The notes below the pieces were generated by a model. That model was not told where the DNA came from, ran no database searches, and worked only from the letters and a program-made list of their open reading frames with translations. 64,000 bases of DNA from Anadara kagoshimensis (Eukaryota > Mollusca > Bivalvia > Arcoida > Arcidae), in the NCBI GenBank assembly GCA_021292105.1, contig CM037863.1, forward strand, positions 4,344,056 to 4,408,055, read 5' to 3'. Shown here in pieces: positions 42,678-55,700 of the stretch (position 1 is its first letter; every line of letters begins with the position of its first letter). The position numbers were made by a program, and so were the translations under genes.

Positions 42678-42825
42678 ATGGATGTTAAATTCAAGGAATG
42701 TCTTTTACCAAAGATTTTACATCAATTGACTATACCAGATTCACTCCACCCCAAACGTGCCGTGGATGATAGCGGAATTCTAGAACAATTTATTGCTAAA
42801 TCCTCTAGAATTCTAGCTAAATTAG
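42678..42825 (+). CDS. Possible first coding exon of an unknown gene
   Basis: An ATG opens a 49-codon frame (MDVKFKECLLPKILHQLTIP..., ending ILAKLG) that closes on a good donor G|GTATGA at 42,826. Amino-acid composition looks protein-like and is unrelated to the repeats. No acceptor in the right phase joins it to the open stretch at 43,343-43,594. Phases also do not fit 47,292-47,382 directly. I do not recognise the family. Confidence 0.3.
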
Positions 42826-43602
42826 GTATGAATAATGTATGACACTGGAATTCTAGAAATTTGTTATACATGTCTTTGGACTTCAATTATAAATTGCTAC
42901 GAATGACACTGAAAAGCCAGAAAATAGGAAGAATTTACCGTAATGCTAATATTTCCATGGAAAAAGAAACACGGGTCTCATGTGTGTGGGACGAGTCTTT
43001 AATAAAAATGATATAACCAAATACAGGTAGAAGTTTTAAATAAATAATTAGAAAAATATTCAGATGTATTTGTGTAATTGACCACGTACAATTAAGCGAA
43101 GTAGAACAGCATACTACTCTACAATGTTGCATGAGCATCATTGATTCGAAATATACCAATTGTTGCAAAAACACATAAATTTTACACATGCATTTGTGTC
43201 TCAATGTATAAGCCAAACCCAAATTTTTTGGGGCCCTAATAAATGAAGTCTATAGAAAGGCAACTAGTTTTCCAATTACAACAAATTCTGGCATATTGTT
43301 TCAATGTTTATTTTAATTTTTACCAACAGGTGACATACAGCAATGACATTGGTGCCAATCCGTCAAGAAATAAAAAAGACAATATTATCTCCCTTTAAAT
43401 ATTTCAGACAGAGACATGTTGTAATTTTACAACAAAATGTTTTCAGATTCTGGGAACAAAGCAAATGTTCCAAAACATTTTTTTCTTTTTCGTCGTCAAC
43501 GGATACTATGACATTTCTTTATGGAATGGGTACAAACGTTACACGAAAAATGAAAAGTGCACTCACTAAAATGGGTCTTTCCACTAGTTGCTAAATTCTA
43601 AT

Positions 43603-44165
43603 TCTAATGCAAAGATTTTGTTAACAGGATTTTGATTGGACCCCGACCGCAGTAAAATCTACGTTTTACGGTCGGAGTTATGACTTCGCGTGCTGTCTAG
43701 ACTACGCCGATTACGTCATGTATTCCTACACGCCGGTACATGTGTTTTTGTTTACAAAGCGTAGTGACGTAATTCATCATTGTAAACAAAGATTTTGTTA
43801 TATTGAAATACCGATATTTATTCGGCATCTGTATTTCGAAAATAAAATTATAGTACCTATGGATATAGGTGCTTTAGTGATAGAACTATATTTGTGTTGT
43901 GGCGCAACGATACAGGTCTGTACTTAACAATGTCTAACTGTAGCATCGGAAATCTTCATTTATTCAACTAGTTTGAGCATTATTTTTTGATTTGCATTAG
44001 AATGGATATAACTATGTTACATTTGAAGAGTTCCGACCGTAAAACGTGGATTTACTGTCGCAAATACCGTTTACCTGGCTCCGCAAGCGTCGCCAGGTAG
44101 AACTCATTTTGCGACAGTAAAATCCACGTTTTACGGTCGGAACTCTTCAAATGTAGCATAGTTAT
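43603..44165. mobile_element. Inverted-repeat element with a strong hairpin
   Basis: 44,008-44,165 is a near-perfect hairpin: arms of about 57 bp (ATAACTATGTTACATTTGAA, GAGTTCCGACCGTAAAACGT, ...ACTGTCGCAAA) and a 43-base loop that itself pairs ACCTGGC/GCCAGGT. 43,640-43,675 has another copy of the AGTAAAATCTACGTTTTACG motif. TTCTAATGCAAA at 43,606 and TTTGCATTAGAA at 43,991 bracket the interval as inverted pair, so the whole may be one foldback element with an inserted hairpin. Confidence 0.6.
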
Positions 44166-44377
44166 CTCCTAAGTTTTGTCATTACAGAAAAGATTCTTCC
44201 TAATAAAAATATATCCGATTCTGTTAAATGTTTATTTTTTTATATAATGCCATTGTCTATTAACTCAGACTTATAGCTTATTCAATATTTTATAATCATT
44301 TAGTAATTTGTTTTTGAAAAATCCAACTTCGTAAGGTAACGTATAAATTTTATGAGCTTCAATTTAATTCAATTATT

Positions 44378-45722
44378 TTAATGAGTTTCGATTTTTTCAA
44401 AACCAGGGCATATTTTGCACCAAATCTGTGCCACAAATTTCCTATATTTTGTGTTGAAAAACCCATAAATTATAGGATTAATGCTTCCATTTATCAACCA
44501 GGAACGGACACCAAACTCAAAAGCTGCAAATTCGGATTTATTAAATGTATGGTACGATCTGCCATCGGTTATCTTCATCCATATTGAAAGAATGCAGTAC
44601 GGTAAAAAATTAACCACAAACGCGACAGTGATACAGATTGCCATTAACGTGAATTTGGATCGTTTCATCTTTCCCGCCATTGATTTAAATTCCGATTTCT
44701 TATATAACCGTTTTTGTGATTGGATAACCTGATTTGGACCCTTGTGTATTTGGTATATTTTTTCTTCCTGTTTACATTTTTCCTTCAAAACAGAAAGGTT
44801 AATGCCGTTTGTAGCTATTTCGGTTTCCATATTTGCGTTTCTTGTATTTCGTCGGTTCCATTGGTAACCATAGACGACGTTGCCTTTTGGGTGTTAGTCG
44901 TATACCTATAGACGGCTACCAACTTAAATGTCCCATGATTTGGGTCGTCTTTATGATCTTGAATTTTAGGGGAATTTTCGTTTATGCCAGTTTCAACTTT
45001 TGCAACAGCTCGGGATACAGTGTTAAGCACTTCGGTAGATTTTGATTTTGCCTTCTTAAAACGATTCCGAAATCTAATAGAACTGAATATTTTCTTCACA
45101 ACAAATATATACAATATAGTTATCGAAGTCGCTGCTAAAAGGAAAACAACAGGAGCACAAAATGGTAGATTTCTAGAAGTTTTTTATATACCCCGCTGCT
45201 GTATGCGGTGCAGTCCTGACCGATGATTCCGGTGTCAATTCCAAATACAGTCACGTTGACATCAACAACAGAATGGAACACAATACTAGGCCACGATAGT
45301 ATAACTCCAAAGGCCATCACACCAGTGATAATAACACGTGCATATTTGGTAGAAATCTGTGTCTGTAAAGGGCGACAAATCCTTCTATAACGATCAATAG
45401 CGATGACGAGCAAAAATAATCCGGAAGTCATAGTAGCAAAATAATTCACAAATCGTAACAGTTTGCAGACGATATAGCTCGGAAATTTGAAGTAATCGAC
45501 CATATCTGTTATTTCCAGAGGGTACGACAAACAACAGGACACTAAATCGAACACAGCAAGTGTCAAAATGAACATCTTTGAAGGCGTTTTCTTTTGTTTC
45601 CAACCATAGAAAATAATAACATCGATATTGCCAAGTATCCCAATGATAGCGCTTGCACAAAGAACGATAATTCCAGGAAGAAGACAGGAGAATATTTCTT
45701 GATTTAGTACTTCCCGATTCAT
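44378..45722 (-). pseudogene. GPCR-3: rhodopsin-class receptor, long third loop, two frame breaks
   Basis: From ATG 45,722: GNIDVI (Asn32, TM1), AVFD (Asp59, TM2), Cys86, DRYRR at 110-114, GQDC in loop 2. The frame is lost at the A6 run near 45,185; with one more A it would continue into a proper TM5 (CAPVVFLLAATSITILYIFVV) and a long basic loop (to 44,815). A third frame, 44,830-44,378, gives loop end, TM6 (FTLMAICITVAFVVNFLPY) and TM7 (NPIIYGFF), ending ICPGFEKIETH. The shifts are both of the one-base-missing type. The loop between TM5 and TM6 would be about 190 residues, long for class A. Paralogue of the other two receptors, more diverged. Confidence 0.75.
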
Positions 45723-45779
45723 GATAAGATCTACAATTTAAATCAACAAATACTTAAATTAAAATTTAAGTGAAATTGT

Positions 45780-45900
45780 TACGCGGCGGGTGTAGCTAGC
45801 TAAACAGGGGGTGCTTACCTTTCCAGGGCAACCGGCCTCACTTTCCTGATGAAAGCTTACGTGTTTAAACTTATTTGTTAATTTCTAAGTTTATTACTGT
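45780..45900 (-). repeat. DR-1 reverse copy at the edge of an array
   Basis: GGGTGTAGCTAGCTAAACAG, GGGGTGCTTACCTTTCCAGG, CTCACTTTCCTGATG and TTACGTGTTTAAAC. Confidence 0.75.
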
Positions 45901-46850
45901 GCTTTAAGATTGTGATTTAAACATGGATAGGTATGTTTGTTTTTGACTTTTGGGATTGTGATTTAAACATGGATTTGTATGTTTGTTTTTGACTTTTGGA
46001 TTGTGATGTTGATACGGGTTGGTATGTTTGTTTTTGATTTTTGGGATTGTGATTTAAACATGGATTGGTTTGTTTCTTTTTGACTTTTGGATTGTGATGT
46101 TGACACGGATTGGTTCGTTTGTTTTTGACTTTTGGGATTGTGATTTAAACATGGATTGGTTTGTTTCTTTTTGACTTTTGGATTGTGATGTTGACACAGA
46201 TTGGTTTGTTTGTTTTTGACTTTTGGGATTGTGGTGTTGACATGGATTAGTATGTTAATTTTTGACTTTTGGGATTGTGGTGTTGACATGGATTAGTTCG
46301 TTTTTGACTTTTGGGATTGTGATGGTGACAGGGATTATTATGATAGTTTTTGACTTTTGGGATTGTGATGTTGACACGGGTTGGTTTGTTTGTTTTTGAC
46401 TTTTGGGATTGTGAAGTGACATGGATTAGTACGTTAGTTTTTGACTTTTGGGATGGTGATGTTGACATGGATTAGTATGTTAGTTTTGACTTTTGGGATG
46501 GTGATGTTGACATGGATTAGTATGTTAGTTTTTTTACTTTTGGGATTGTGATGTTGAATGGATTAGTATGTTAATTTTTGACTTTGAGATTGTGATGTTG
46601 ACATGGATTAGTATGTTAGTTTTTGACTTTTGAGATTGTGATTTGAACATGGATTTGAATGTTTGTTTTTAACTTTTGGGATTGTGATTTAAACATGGAT
46701 TTGTATGTTTTTTAACTTTTGGGATTGTGATTTAAACATGGATTTGTATGTTTGCTTTTTTACTTTTGGGATTGTAATAATGACATGGATTAGTATGTTT
46801 GTTTTTAATTTTAGGATTGTGATTTAAATATGGATTGTATGTTAGTTTTT
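45900..46850 (-). repeat. Tandem array of the DR-1 terminal segment, about 20 copies
   Basis: Units of 44-49 bp: TTTTGACTTTTGGGATTGTG, ATTTAAACATGGATTTGTAT and GTTTG, with a second flavour having ATGTTGACATGGATTAGTAT. Flavours are interspersed. It is a direct outward continuation of the DR-1 copy at 45,780. Confidence 0.9.
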
Positions 46851-46944
46851 ATTGTTCTATGTAATTAAAAATACACTTATTTCATTAGAATATTTATGCA
46901 TTTTAAAAATTATAATAAATCAAATCAAGAAAAAATTGGAATTG

Positions 46945-47090
46945 TTTGTCCTACCTGATCACCCGGTCTGATTCTCCTGTAGGAATTTCACATGTTTACT
47001 TCATTTGGTTTTAAAGTTTTTTTTATTTTTTTTTTTTTGTTGGGGGGGGGGAGATAATAGTGTAAACATGGATCGATATTTCAATATTCT
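46945..47090 (-). repeat. DR-1 fragment
   Basis: CTACCTGATCACCCGGTCTG, ATTTCACATGTTTACTTC and a degraded terminal segment (AACATGGATCGATATTTC). A faint forward fragment is at 47,395-47,480 (CCCGGAAGGGTAAGCGCCTT). Confidence 0.55.
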
Positions 47091-47291
47091 TAGTCTTAAT
47101 TAAGTTGATCGAGTAGAGAACTACCCCTGGATTGTAAAAGGGGAAGTAACCGTGTCTTTACTAATTGCTGTTTAAAGTTCACCAAGCATTTTATTTGCTA
47201 GACCTGTTCGTTTAACACCTATAATACATTATTGTTTTGACAGTTATCAGGTAAATGTCCATTTATAAACTGTATTAATTTTCTTTAATAG

Positions 47292-47382
47292 ATACTCGAC
47301 CACCGTTACAAAAAATGCAACAGCATGGAAGAAACTAGAAGTAAAATATCGAAAACATGTTTGTGAATATTGCCTTCAAAAG
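47292..47382 (+). CDS. Possible internal exon
   Basis: After TTTCTTTAATAG the frame reads YSTTVTKNATAWKKLEVKYR...CEYCLQK and meets a GTAGTC donor at 47,383. Thirty open codons with protein-like composition. Weak evidence: no neighbouring exon of matching phase was found. Confidence 0.25.
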
Positions 47383-47923
47383 GTAGTCTGAAAAAAATAG
47401 CAGCAGGATATCCCCCGGAAGGGTAAGCGCCTTCGGTTTATCTGGCTACACCTGTCACGATTGAAATTAAAATTGCGAATAAACCCCCCCCCCAAAAAAA
47501 AAGTTTCTATATTCGCTTCAAGAAACCGGAAGTATACATGCCTGTATATCATGTGACTTGAGTAGATTCTAAATCCGAAAACGGTACTGAATGGTGAACC
47601 GAAAATGGTTTATCAATTACATACTTTTGTCAAGATTATATCCATACGACATTAAAAAGCCAACATTTCTTACCTTTATTCCAATAAAGCTATAACAATG
47701 CTGAATACACCACAAGGACTTAGTAATAAACTCTGTACATTGGTTGAAATGCCACTGTAGATGGTAAAATCCAATATAATAACTTATTTTTCTAAAACTG
47801 ACAGTTGGACAATATTGTATATTTTGAAAAACAAAAATTCATTGTTATCATAAATATAGTAGGATTTATTATGCTTCACACTAAATTAGTTAAAAGATTC
47901 TGGAAATAAATTATGTTTTACAG

Positions 47924-48126
47924 ATTCAGAAGTGGATTTTCCAGAGGATGTGGGAAGACAAACAAATGGTTTAAAGCCTGTTAATAAATCATACGATAAG
48001 GATTATCTGTCCTTTTTAATTCGTTTCCGATTCTCTATTATCAAGGTTGATTTTGTATCTCATTTTATGTCATTCTATGTTATTAGTGTTACATTCAAGC
48101 TAAAGTGCAAACATTTCATCTATTAA
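47924..48126 (+). CDS. Possible terminal exon
   Basis: After ATTATGTTTTACAG the frame reads DSEVDFPEDVGRQTNGLKPV and continues open to TAA at 48,124-48,126. The first half is charged and protein-like; the second half (from VDFVSHFMSF) looks like intron translated, and AAG|GTTGAT at 48,046 could be a donor. It may belong with 42,678 (phase 1 to phase 1) across the intervening sequence. Function unknown. Confidence 0.3.
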
Positions 48127-48446
48127 CCATAATGGATATTTGTACTTCAGATCTGATCGTGTGAGATAGGAGTTTTAGCCATGTGAAATTGCCCTATCCT
48201 TCAAGGATACATATTATGTATTTTATAATCTTCACAATCATTGCTATCACAATCATTATCTATCTCGTACTTACTGAGGTGTAAAACTCTGTTTTGTGTT
48301 TTTCAAGATATATTTCATAGTAACGGAGTAGATTGCCATCTTCAATCAAACAAGAGTTAGCAATATTATTTTTAAAATGAGCCATCCGATGAACATCCCA
48401 AAATTTAATCGAATTTTGATGCCATGATGACTTACTGAATTGATAA

Positions 48447-49740
48447 AACACAAACACACCGGCCCATGTACAAATCACAATCCAAAGGCAACCATAAACA
48501 TACCGGCCCATGTACAAATCACAATCCAAAGGCAACCATAAACATACCGGCCCATGTACAAATCACAATCCAAAGGCAACCATAAACACACCGGCCCATG
48601 TACAAATCACAATCCCAAAGTCAACCACAAACACACCGGCCCATGTACAAATCACAATCCAAAGGCAACCATAAACATACCTGTCCATGTACAAATCACA
48701 ATCCAAAGGCAACCATAAACATACCTGTCCATGTACAAATCACAATCCAAAGGCAACCATAAACATACCTGTCCATGTACAAATCACAATCCAAAGTCAA
48801 CCACAAACACACCGGTCCATGTACAAATCACAATCCCAAAATCCAACCACAAACACACCGGCCATGTACAAATCACAATCCAAAGGCAACCATAAACACA
48901 CCGGCCCATGTACAAATCACAATCCCAAAGTCAACCACAAACATACCTGTCCATGTACAAATCACAATCCAAAGGCAACCATAAACACACCGGCCCATGT
49001 ACAAATCACAATCCAAAGGCAACCATAAACACACCGGCCCATGTACAAATCACAATCCCAAAGTCAACCAAAACATACCTGTCCATGTACAAATCACAAT
49101 CCAAAGGCAACCATAACACAACCGGCCCATGTACAAATCACAATCCCAAAGTCAACCACAAACACACCGGCCATGTACAAATCACAATCCCAAAGTCAAC
49201 CACAAACACACCGGCCCATGTACAAATCACAATCCAAAGGCAACCATAAACACACGGCCCTGTACAAATCACATCCAAAGGCAACCATAAACACACCGGC
49301 CCATGTACAAATCACAATCCCAAAGTCAACACAAACACACCGGCCCATGTACAAATCACAATCCCAAAGTCAACCACAAACACACCGGCCCATGTACAAA
49401 TCACAATCCAAAGGCAACCATAAACACACTGGCCCATGTACAAATCACAATCCAAAGGCAACCATAAACACACCGGCCCATGTACAAATCACAATCCCAA
49501 AGTCAACCACAAACATACCTGTCCATGTACAAATCACAATCCAAAGGCAACCATAAACACACCGGCCCATGTACAAATCACAATCCCAAAGTCAACCACA
49601 AACACACCGGCCCATGTACAAATCACAATCCCAAAGTCAACCACAAACACACCGGCCCATGTACAAATCACAATCCCAAAGTCAACCACAAACACACCGC
49701 CATGTGCAATCACAATCCAAAGGCAACCATAAACATATCG
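48447..49740 (+). repeat. Satellite zone 1: CCGGCCC variant
   Basis: Units of 44-45 bp with AACACACCGGCCCATGTACA, mixing two cores, CCAAAGGCAACCATAAAC and CCCAAAGTCAACCACAAAC. Well ordered and distinct from the rest. The boundary at 49,730-49,860 contains transitional units (TATCGGTTTATATACAAATC). Confidence 0.85.
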
Positions 49741-52700
49741 GTTTATATACAAATCTCAATCTAAAAGTCAACTACAAACATAAGGTCCATGTACAAATCA
49801 CAATACCAAAAGTCAACCACAAATATATCGGTTTATGTACAATCACAATTTCAAATGTCAACCACAAACATACCTGTCCATGTACAAATCACAATCCCAA
49901 AAGCCAACCACAAACATACCTGTCCATGTACAAATCACAATCCCAATAGCCAACTACAAACATACCTGTCCATGTACAAATCACAATCCCAAAAGACAAC
50001 CACAAACATACCTGTCCATGTACAAATCACAATCCCAAAAACCAACCACAAACATACCTGTCCATGTACAAATCACAATCCCAAAAACTAACCACAAACA
50101 TACCTGTCCATGTACAAATCACAATCCCAAAAGCCAACCACAAACATACCTGTCCATTACAAATCACAATCCCAATAGCCAACTACAAACATACCTGTCC
50201 ATGTATAAATCACAATCCCAAAAGACAACCACAACATACCTGTCCATGTGCAAATCACAATCCCAAAAAACCAACCACAAACATACCTGTCCATGTACAA
50301 ACCACAATCCCAAAACCAACCACAAACATACCTGTCCATGTACAAATCACATCCCAAAATCCAACCACAAACATACCTTCCATGTACAAATCACAATCCC
50401 AAAACCAGCCACAAACATACCTGTCCATGTACAAATCACAATCCCAAAATCCAACCACAAACATACCTGTCCATGTACAAATCACAATCCCAAAATCCAA
50501 CTACAAACATACTGTCCATGTACAAATTACAATTCCAAAAACCAACTACAAACATACCTGTCCATGTACAAATCAAATTCCAAAAACAACTACAAACAAA
50601 CCGTCCATGTACAAATCACAATCCCAAAAACCAACCCCAAACATACCGGTCCATGTATAAATCCGATTCCAAAACCAGCTACAAACATACCTGTCCATGT
50701 ACAAATCACAATCCCAAAAACCAAACCACAAACATACGGTCCATGTACAAATCACAATCCCAAAAACCAACCCCAAACATACCTGTCCATGTACAAATCA
50801 CGATTCCAAAAAACCAACTACAAACATACTGTCCATGTACAAATCACAATTCCAAAAACCAACCCCAAACATACCGTCCATGATAAATCACAATCCCAAA
50901 AGCCAACCACAAACATACCTGTCCATGTACAATCACAATCCTAAAAACCAACCCCAAACATACCTGTCCATGTACAAATCACAATCCAAAAACCAACCAC
51001 AAACATAACGGTCCATGTACAAATCACAATCCCAAAAACCAACCCCAAACATACCGGTCCATGTATAAATCACAATTCCAAAAACCAACCACAAACATAC
51101 CGGTCCATGTACAAATCACAATCCAAAAACCAACACAAACATAACGGTCATGTACAAATCACAATCCCAAAAACCAACCTCAAACATACGGTCCATGTAC
51201 AATCACAATTCCAAAAACCAACCACAAATATACCTGTCCATGTACAAATCACAATCCCAAAAGCCAACCACAAACATGCTAGTCCATGTACAAATCGTAA
51301 TCCCAAAAGCCAACTACAACATACCTGTCCATGTACAAATCACAATTCCAAAACCAACCACAAACATACCTGTCCATGTACAAATCACAATCCCAAAAGC
51401 CAACTACAAACATACCTGTCCATGTACAAATCACAATCCCAAAAGCCAACTACAAACATACCTGTCCATGTACAAATCACAATCCCAAAAACCAACCACA
51501 AACATACCTGTCCATGTATAATCACAATCCCAAAAGCCAACTACAAACATACCTGTCCATGTACAAATCACAATCCCAAAAAACCAACCACAAACATACC
51601 TGTCTATGTACAATCACAATCCCAAAAACCAACTACAAACATACAGTCCATGTATAATCACAATCCCAAAACCAACCACAAACATACCTGTCTATGTACA
51701 TCACAATCCAAAAACCAACTACAAACATACCTGTCATGTATAATCACAATCCCAAAAACCAACTACAAACATACCTGTCTATGTACAATCACAATCCCAA
51801 AACCAACTACAACACACACTGTCTATGTACAATCACATCCAAAAACCAACCACAAACATACCTGTCTATGTACAAATCACAATCCCAAAAACCAACCACA
51901 AACATACCTGTCTATGTCAAATCACAATCCCAAAAACCAAATACAAACATACCTGTCCAGTATAAATCACAATCCCAAAAACCAACCCCAAACATACCGG
52001 TCCATGTACAAATCACAATCCCAAAAACCAACCCCAAACATACCTGTCCATGTACAAATCACAATCCCAAAAACCAACTACAAACATACCTGTCCATGTA
52101 TAATCACAATCCCAAAAAACCAACACAAACAAAAACGGTCTATGTACAAATCACAATCCCAAAAACCAACCACAAACATAACTGTCTATGTACAAATCAC
52201 AATCCCAAAAAACCAACTACAAAACATACCTGTCTATGTACAAATCACAATCCAAAAACCAAACACAAACATACCTGTCTATGTACAATCACAATCCCAA
52301 AAACCAACCACAAACATACCTGTCTATGTACAATCACATCCCAAAAACCAACCACAAACATACCTGTCTATGTACAAATCACAATCCCAAAACCAATACA
52401 AACATACCTGTCCATGTATAATCACAATCCCAAAAACCAACTACAAACATACCTGTCCATGTATAATCACAATCCCAAAAACCAATACAAACATACCTGT
52501 CTATGTAAAATCACAATCCCAAAACCAACCACAAACATACCTGTCTATGTACTAATCACAATCCCAAAAACCAACACAAACATACCTGTCTATGTACAAT
52601 CACAATCCCAAAAACCAACCACAAACATACTGTCTATGTACAAATCACAACCAAAAACCAACTACAAACATACCTGTCCATGTATAATCACAATCCCAAA

Positions 52701-55700
52701 ACCAAATACAAACAATGTCTATGTACAATCACAATCCAAAAACAACCACAAACATACCTGTCTATGTACAATCACAATCCCAAAACCAACCAAAACATAC
52801 CTGTCTATGTACAATCACAATCCCAAAACAACCACAAACATACCTGTCTATGTACAATCACAATCCCAAAACCAACCACAAACATACCGGTCTATGTACA
52901 AATCACAATCCCAAAACCAACTACAAAAATACCTGTCCATGTATAATCACAATCCCAAAAACCAACTACAAACATACCTGTCTATGTACAAATCACAATC
53001 CCAAAAACCAACCACAACATACCTGTCTATGTACAATCACAATCCAAAAACCAACACAAACATACCTGTCTATGTACAATCACAATCCCAAAAACCAACC
53101 ACAAACATACCTGTCTAGTACAAATCACAATCCCAAAAACCAACTACAAACATACCTGTCTATGTACAAATCACAATCCCAAAAGCCAACTACAAAACAT
53201 ACCCTGGTCTAGTACAAATCACAATCCCAAAAGCCAACTACAAACATACCTGTCCATGTACAAATCACAATCCCAAAAACCAACCACAAACATACCTGTC
53301 CATGTATAATCACAATCCCAAAAGCCAACTTACAAACATACCTGTCTATGTACAAAATCACTAATCCATAGCCAACTACAAACATACCTGTCTATGTACA
53401 AATCAACCTACCAAAAACCAACTACAAACATACCTGTCTGTACAATCACAATCCCAAAACCAACTACAAACATACTGCCTATGTACAAATCACAATCCCA
53501 AACCAACTACAAACATACCTGTCTATGTACAATCACAATCCAAAAACCAACTACAAACATACCTGTCCATGTATAATCACAATCCCAAAAACCAACCACA
53601 AACATACCGGTCCAGTGTACAAATCACAATCCCAAAAACCAACTACAAACATACCTGTCCATGTATAATAACAATCCCAAAAAACCAACTACAAACATAC
53701 CTGTCATGACAATCACAATCCCAAAAACTAACCACAAACATACTGTCCATGTATAATCACAATCCCAAAAAACTAACCAAAACATACCTGTCCATGAACA
53801 ATCACAATCCCAAAACCAACTACAAACATACCTGTCCATGTACAATCACAATCCAAAAACCAACACAAACATACCTGTCCATGTACAAATCACAATCCCA
53901 AAAACCAACCACAAACATACTGTCCCATGTATACTCACAATCCCAAAGCCAACTACAAAACATACCTGTCCATGACAAATCACAATCCCAAAACCAACTA
54001 CAAACATACCTGTATATATTACAAATCACAATCCCAAAACCAACTACAAACATACCTGTCTATGTACAAATCACAATCTAAAACCAAACTACAAAACATA
54101 CTGTCTATGTACAAATCACAATCCCTAAACCAACTACAAACATACCTGTCTATGTACAAATCACAATCCCAAAAACAACTAAACATACCGTCCATGTATA
54201 ATCACAATCCCAAAAAACTAACCACAAACATACCTGTCCATGTTTAATCACATCCCAAAACCAACTACAAACATACCTGTCCATGTACAATTCACAATCC
54301 CAAAAAACCAACACAAACATACCTGTCCATGTACAAATACAATCCCAAAAACCAACACAAACATACCTGTCCATGTACAATCACAATCCCAAAAAGCCAA
54401 CTACAAACATACCTCATGACAATCACAATCCCAAAAACCAACTACAAACATACCTGTCTATGTACAATCACAATCCCAAAAACCAACTACAAACATACCT
54501 GTCTATGTACAAATCACAATCCCAAAAACCAACTACAAACATACCTGTCTATGTACAATCACAATCCCAAAAACCAACTACAAACATACCTTTCTATGTA
54601 CAAATTACAATCCCAAAAACCAACCACAAACATACCTGTCCATGTATAATCACAATCCCAAAAACCAACCACAAACATACCTGTCCATGTATAATCACAA
54701 TCCCAAAAACCAACTACAAACATACCTGTCCATGTATAATCACAATCCCAAAAACCAACTACAAACATACCTGTCCATGTACAATCACAATCCCAAAAAC
54801 CAACCACAAACATACCTGTCTATGTACAAATCACAATCCCAAAAACCAACCACAAACATAACGGTCCATGTACAAATCACAATCCCAAAAACCAACTACA
54901 AACATACCTGTCTATGTACAAATCACAATCCCAAAAACCAACCACAAACATACCTGTCCATGTACAAATCACAATCCAAAAACCAACTACAAACATACCT
55001 GTCTATGTACAATCACAATCCCAAAAACCAACCACAAACAACGGTCTCCATGTACAAATCACAATCCCAAAAAAACCAACTACAAACATACCTGTCTTGT
55101 ACAATCACAATCCCAAAAACCAACCACAAAACATACCTGTCATGTACAATCACAATCCCAAAAACCAACCACAAACATACCTGTCTATGTACAATCACAA
55201 TCCCAAAAACCAACCACAACATACCTGTCTATGTACAAATCACAATCCCAAAAAACCAATCACAAACACTGTCTATGTACAAATCACAATCCCAAAAACC
55301 AACCACAACACCTGTCCATGTATAATCACAACTTCAATCCCAAAAACCAACCACAAACATACCTGTCTATGTACAAATCACAATCCCAAAAACCAACCAA
55401 AACATACCTGTATGTACAAATCAATCCAAAACAACCACAAACATACCTGTCTATGTACAAATTCACAATCCCAAAAACCAACCACAAAATACCGGTCCAT
55501 GTCTATGTACAATCACAATCCAAAAACCAACCACAAACATACCTGTCTATGTACAAATCACAATCCAAAAACCAACCACAAACATACCTGTCCATGTAAT
55601 CACAATCCAAAAACCAACCACAAACATACCGATCCATGTAAATCACAATCCCAAAAACCAACTACAAACATACCTGGCTATGTACAATCACAATCCCAAG

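Noticed and set aside
43343..43594. 83-codon forward frame
   Set aside because: It has no acceptor in a phase that joins 42,825 and no recognisable motif; unsupported.
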